NCBI GenBank assembly: GCA_021783435.1
Contig: JAJXUC010000173.1
Coordinates: forward strand, 1-7,551
Reading direction: 5' to 3'
DNA from: Pseudomonadota bacterium
GTDB lineage: Bacteria > Pseudomonadota > Gammaproteobacteria > Burkholderiales > Burkholderiaceae
DNA length: 7,551 nt
This document shows, piece after piece, positions 6,400-7,551 of this stretch (within the stretch, counting starts at the first letter, position 1; every line of letters begins with the position of its first letter). The notes below the pieces were generated by a model. It ran no database searches. It had not been told where the DNA came from and saw only the letters and a list, made by a program, of their open reading frames with translations. Made by a program: the position numbers and the translations under genes.

Positions 6400-7140
6400 T
6401 CAGGCGGACTCGGCCTCGACGCGCTGCTGTGCCGCCTTGAAATCCAGGTCCCCGGTGTAGATGGCGCGGCCGCAGATGACGCCTTCGATGCCGCTGCTCT
6501 CGACCGCGATGAGGCGTTCGATGTCGGCCATCCCGGACAGCCCGCCCGAGGCGATGACGGGGATGGACAGCACTTCGGCCAAGCGCACGGTGGCCTCGAT
6601 GTTCAGGCCGGTGAGCATGCCATCGCGGCCGATGTCGGTGTAGATCACGCCCTCGACGCCATAGTCCTCGAACTTGCGCGCGAGATCCACCACCTCGTGG
6701 CCGGTGAGCTTGCTCCAGCCGTCCGTCGCCACCTTGCCGTCACGCGCATCGAGTCCAACGATGATGTGGCCGCCGAAGGCGCTGCAGGCCTCCTTCAGGA
6801 AGCCGGGATTCTTCACCGCGGCCGTGCCGATGATGACATAGCTCAGGCCGTCGTCGAGATAGCGCTCGATGGTCTCCAGATCGCGGATGCCGCCGCCGAG
6901 TTGCACTGGAACGTCCTCGCCGACCTCGCGCAGGATGGCCCGGATGGCGGGTTCGTTCTCGGGCTTGCCGGCAAAGGCGCCGTTGAGATCGACCAGGTGG
7001 AGGCGACGCGCGCCCTGCTCCACCCAGTGCCGCGCCATGGCGGCCGGATCCGAGGAAAACACCGTGGCGGCCTGCATTTCGCCTTGTTCCAGGCGGACGC
7101 ACTGGCCGTTCTTGAGATCGATCGCGGGGATCAGCAACAT
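6400..7140 (-). CDS. hisA: ProFAR isomerase HisA
   Basis: HisA (1-(5-phosphoribosyl)-5-[(5-phosphoribosylamino)methylideneamino]imidazole-4-carboxamide isomerase) carries out the Amadori rearrangement of ProFAR to PRFAR, the substrate of HisF/HisH. The 246 residues make a complete (beta/alpha)8 barrel. Catalytic Asp8 is in [16 protein letters not shown] (2-17). The second catalytic Asp is expected at strand 5 in [14 protein letters not shown] (129-142), most likely Asp131. Phosphate loops are VQLGGGIRD (79-87) and VIASGGLSG (195-203); [13 protein letters not shown] (168-180) is also conserved. It is a relative of the neighbouring HisF by ancient barrel duplication. The start at 7140 gives the standard family N-terminus although no Shine-Dalgarno is seen; it follows hisH by 45 bases. 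Confidence 0.97.
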   Translation of the reverse strand: MLLIPAIDLKNGQCVRLEQGEMQAATVFSSDPAAMARHWVEQGARRLHLVDLNGAFAGKPENEPAIRAILREVGEDVPVQLGGGIRDLETIERYLDDGLSYVIIGTAAVKNPGFLKEACSAFGGHIIVGLDARDGKVATDGWSKLTGHEVVDLARKFEDYGVEGVIYTDIGRDGMLTGLNIEATVRLAEVLSIPVIASGGLSGMADIERLIAVESSGIEGVICGRAIYTGDLDFKAAQQRVEAESA

Positions 7141-7185
7141 GGGACGGAACGACGACGGTTCGGGGCCTTTTGCCAGCGTGTCGGC

Positions 7186-7551
7186 TCAAGGCCTCCAGTC
7201 GAGAAAATTGCGGTAAAGCACGAGGCCTGCCGCGGCGCTTTTTTCAGGGTGAAACTGTGTGGCGAAAATAGTATCCCGCGCAATGGCGCTTGCAAACGTC
7301 ACGCCATACTCGGTACGGCCCGCGGTGTTGCGCCCTTCCGACGGCTGCGCATAGAAGCTGTGCACAAAGTAGAAGGCGGCACCGTCGGCGATGCCAGCCC
7401 ACAAAGGATGGGGGCGCCCATCGTGGACCAGCTGATGCACGGTGTTCCAGCCCATGTGCGGCACCTTGTAGCGGCTGCCGTCGGGCTGGATCTGACCGTC
7501 GAGTTGGAAGCGGCGCACGTCGCCCGCGATGATCGCGAGCCCTTGGGTTTC
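7186..7551 (-). CDS. hisH: Imidazole glycerol phosphate synthase glutaminase subunit HisH (C-terminal part, cut by window edge)
   Basis: HisH is the class I glutamine amidotransferase subunit that hydrolyses glutamine and passes ammonia to HisF. The frame is open to base 7551 and enters the window in mid-gene, so only the last 121 residues of about 210 are present. KVPHMGWNTVHQL (29-41 of the fragment) is the signature loop near the HisF interface. FYFVHSFYA (60-68) is a core strand. FATQFHPEKSAAAG (96-109) holds the catalytic His101 and Glu103 of the Cys-His-Glu triad; the nucleophile Cys lies outside the window. The GTG at 7518 is an internal Val codon, not a start, because the preceding residues fit the family. 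No regulatory region of the his cluster is visible, since transcription comes from beyond the right edge. Confidence 0.96.
   Translation of the reverse strand, partial: ETQGLAIIAGDVRRFQLDGQIQPDGSRYKVPHMGWNTVHQLVHDGRPHPLWAGIADGAAFYFVHSFYAQPSEGRNTAGRTEYGVTFASAIARDTIFATQFHPEKSAAAGLVLYRNFLDWRP

Noticed and set aside
5489..6460. Long plus-strand open frame of 323 codons opposite hisI, hisF and the end of hisA
   Set aside because: It is antisense to well-supported his genes, shows no family motif, and is of the kind expected from GC-rich codon use on the other strand.
1..7551. CRISPR arrays, insertion sequences, tRNA or rRNA genes, defence or phage genes
   Set aside because: None is visible; nearly all bases are within housekeeping genes with closely similar base composition.

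Overview
The window looks like an ordinary housekeeping stretch from a GC-rich betaproteobacterial chromosome, most likely Burkholderiales. This rests on the gene order hisH-hisA-hisF-hisI-hisE-hinT-tatA-tatB-tatC next to a one-PDZ trypsin-like protease, on separate hisI and hisE genes rather than the enteric hisIE fusion, and on protein sequences that read as betaproteobacterial. Species cannot be fixed by eye. I found no mobile element, CRISPR array, tRNA or rRNA, and no gene-free stretch longer than about 85 bases.

Layout from left to right: the 5' part of pdxA (vitamin B6 synthesis, minus strand, running off the left edge) is joined through an ATGA stop/start overlap to a Nif3/YbgI-family gene, also on the minus strand. 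A membrane-anchored DegS/AlgW-like periplasmic protease gene starts only 17 bases away on the plus strand. It converges on tatC, with a perfect 8-bp inverted repeat in the 39-base gap. From there to the right edge every gene is on the minus strand, transcribed right to left: hisH (partial) - hisA - hisF - hisI - hisE - hinT - tatA - tatB - tatC.

The his genes supply consecutive steps of histidine biosynthesis: HisE (PRA-PH), HisI (PRA-CH), HisA (isomerase), then the HisH/HisF glutamine amidotransferase-cyclase. TatA, TatB and TatC make the twin-arginine translocase of the inner membrane. HinT is a nucleotide-binding HIT hydrolase between the two groups. The protease is predicted to face the periplasm and is likely involved in envelope quality control or stress signalling.

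I did not find a new biological system. The most interesting non-coding signal is an intrinsic-terminator-like hairpin plus T-run in the tatA-tatB gap. Together with an unusually good Shine-Dalgarno before tatA, it suggests a built-in way to make much more TatA than TatB and TatC. The very tight divergent start of the Nif3 and protease genes, around an 8-bp palindrome, is also worth a look.
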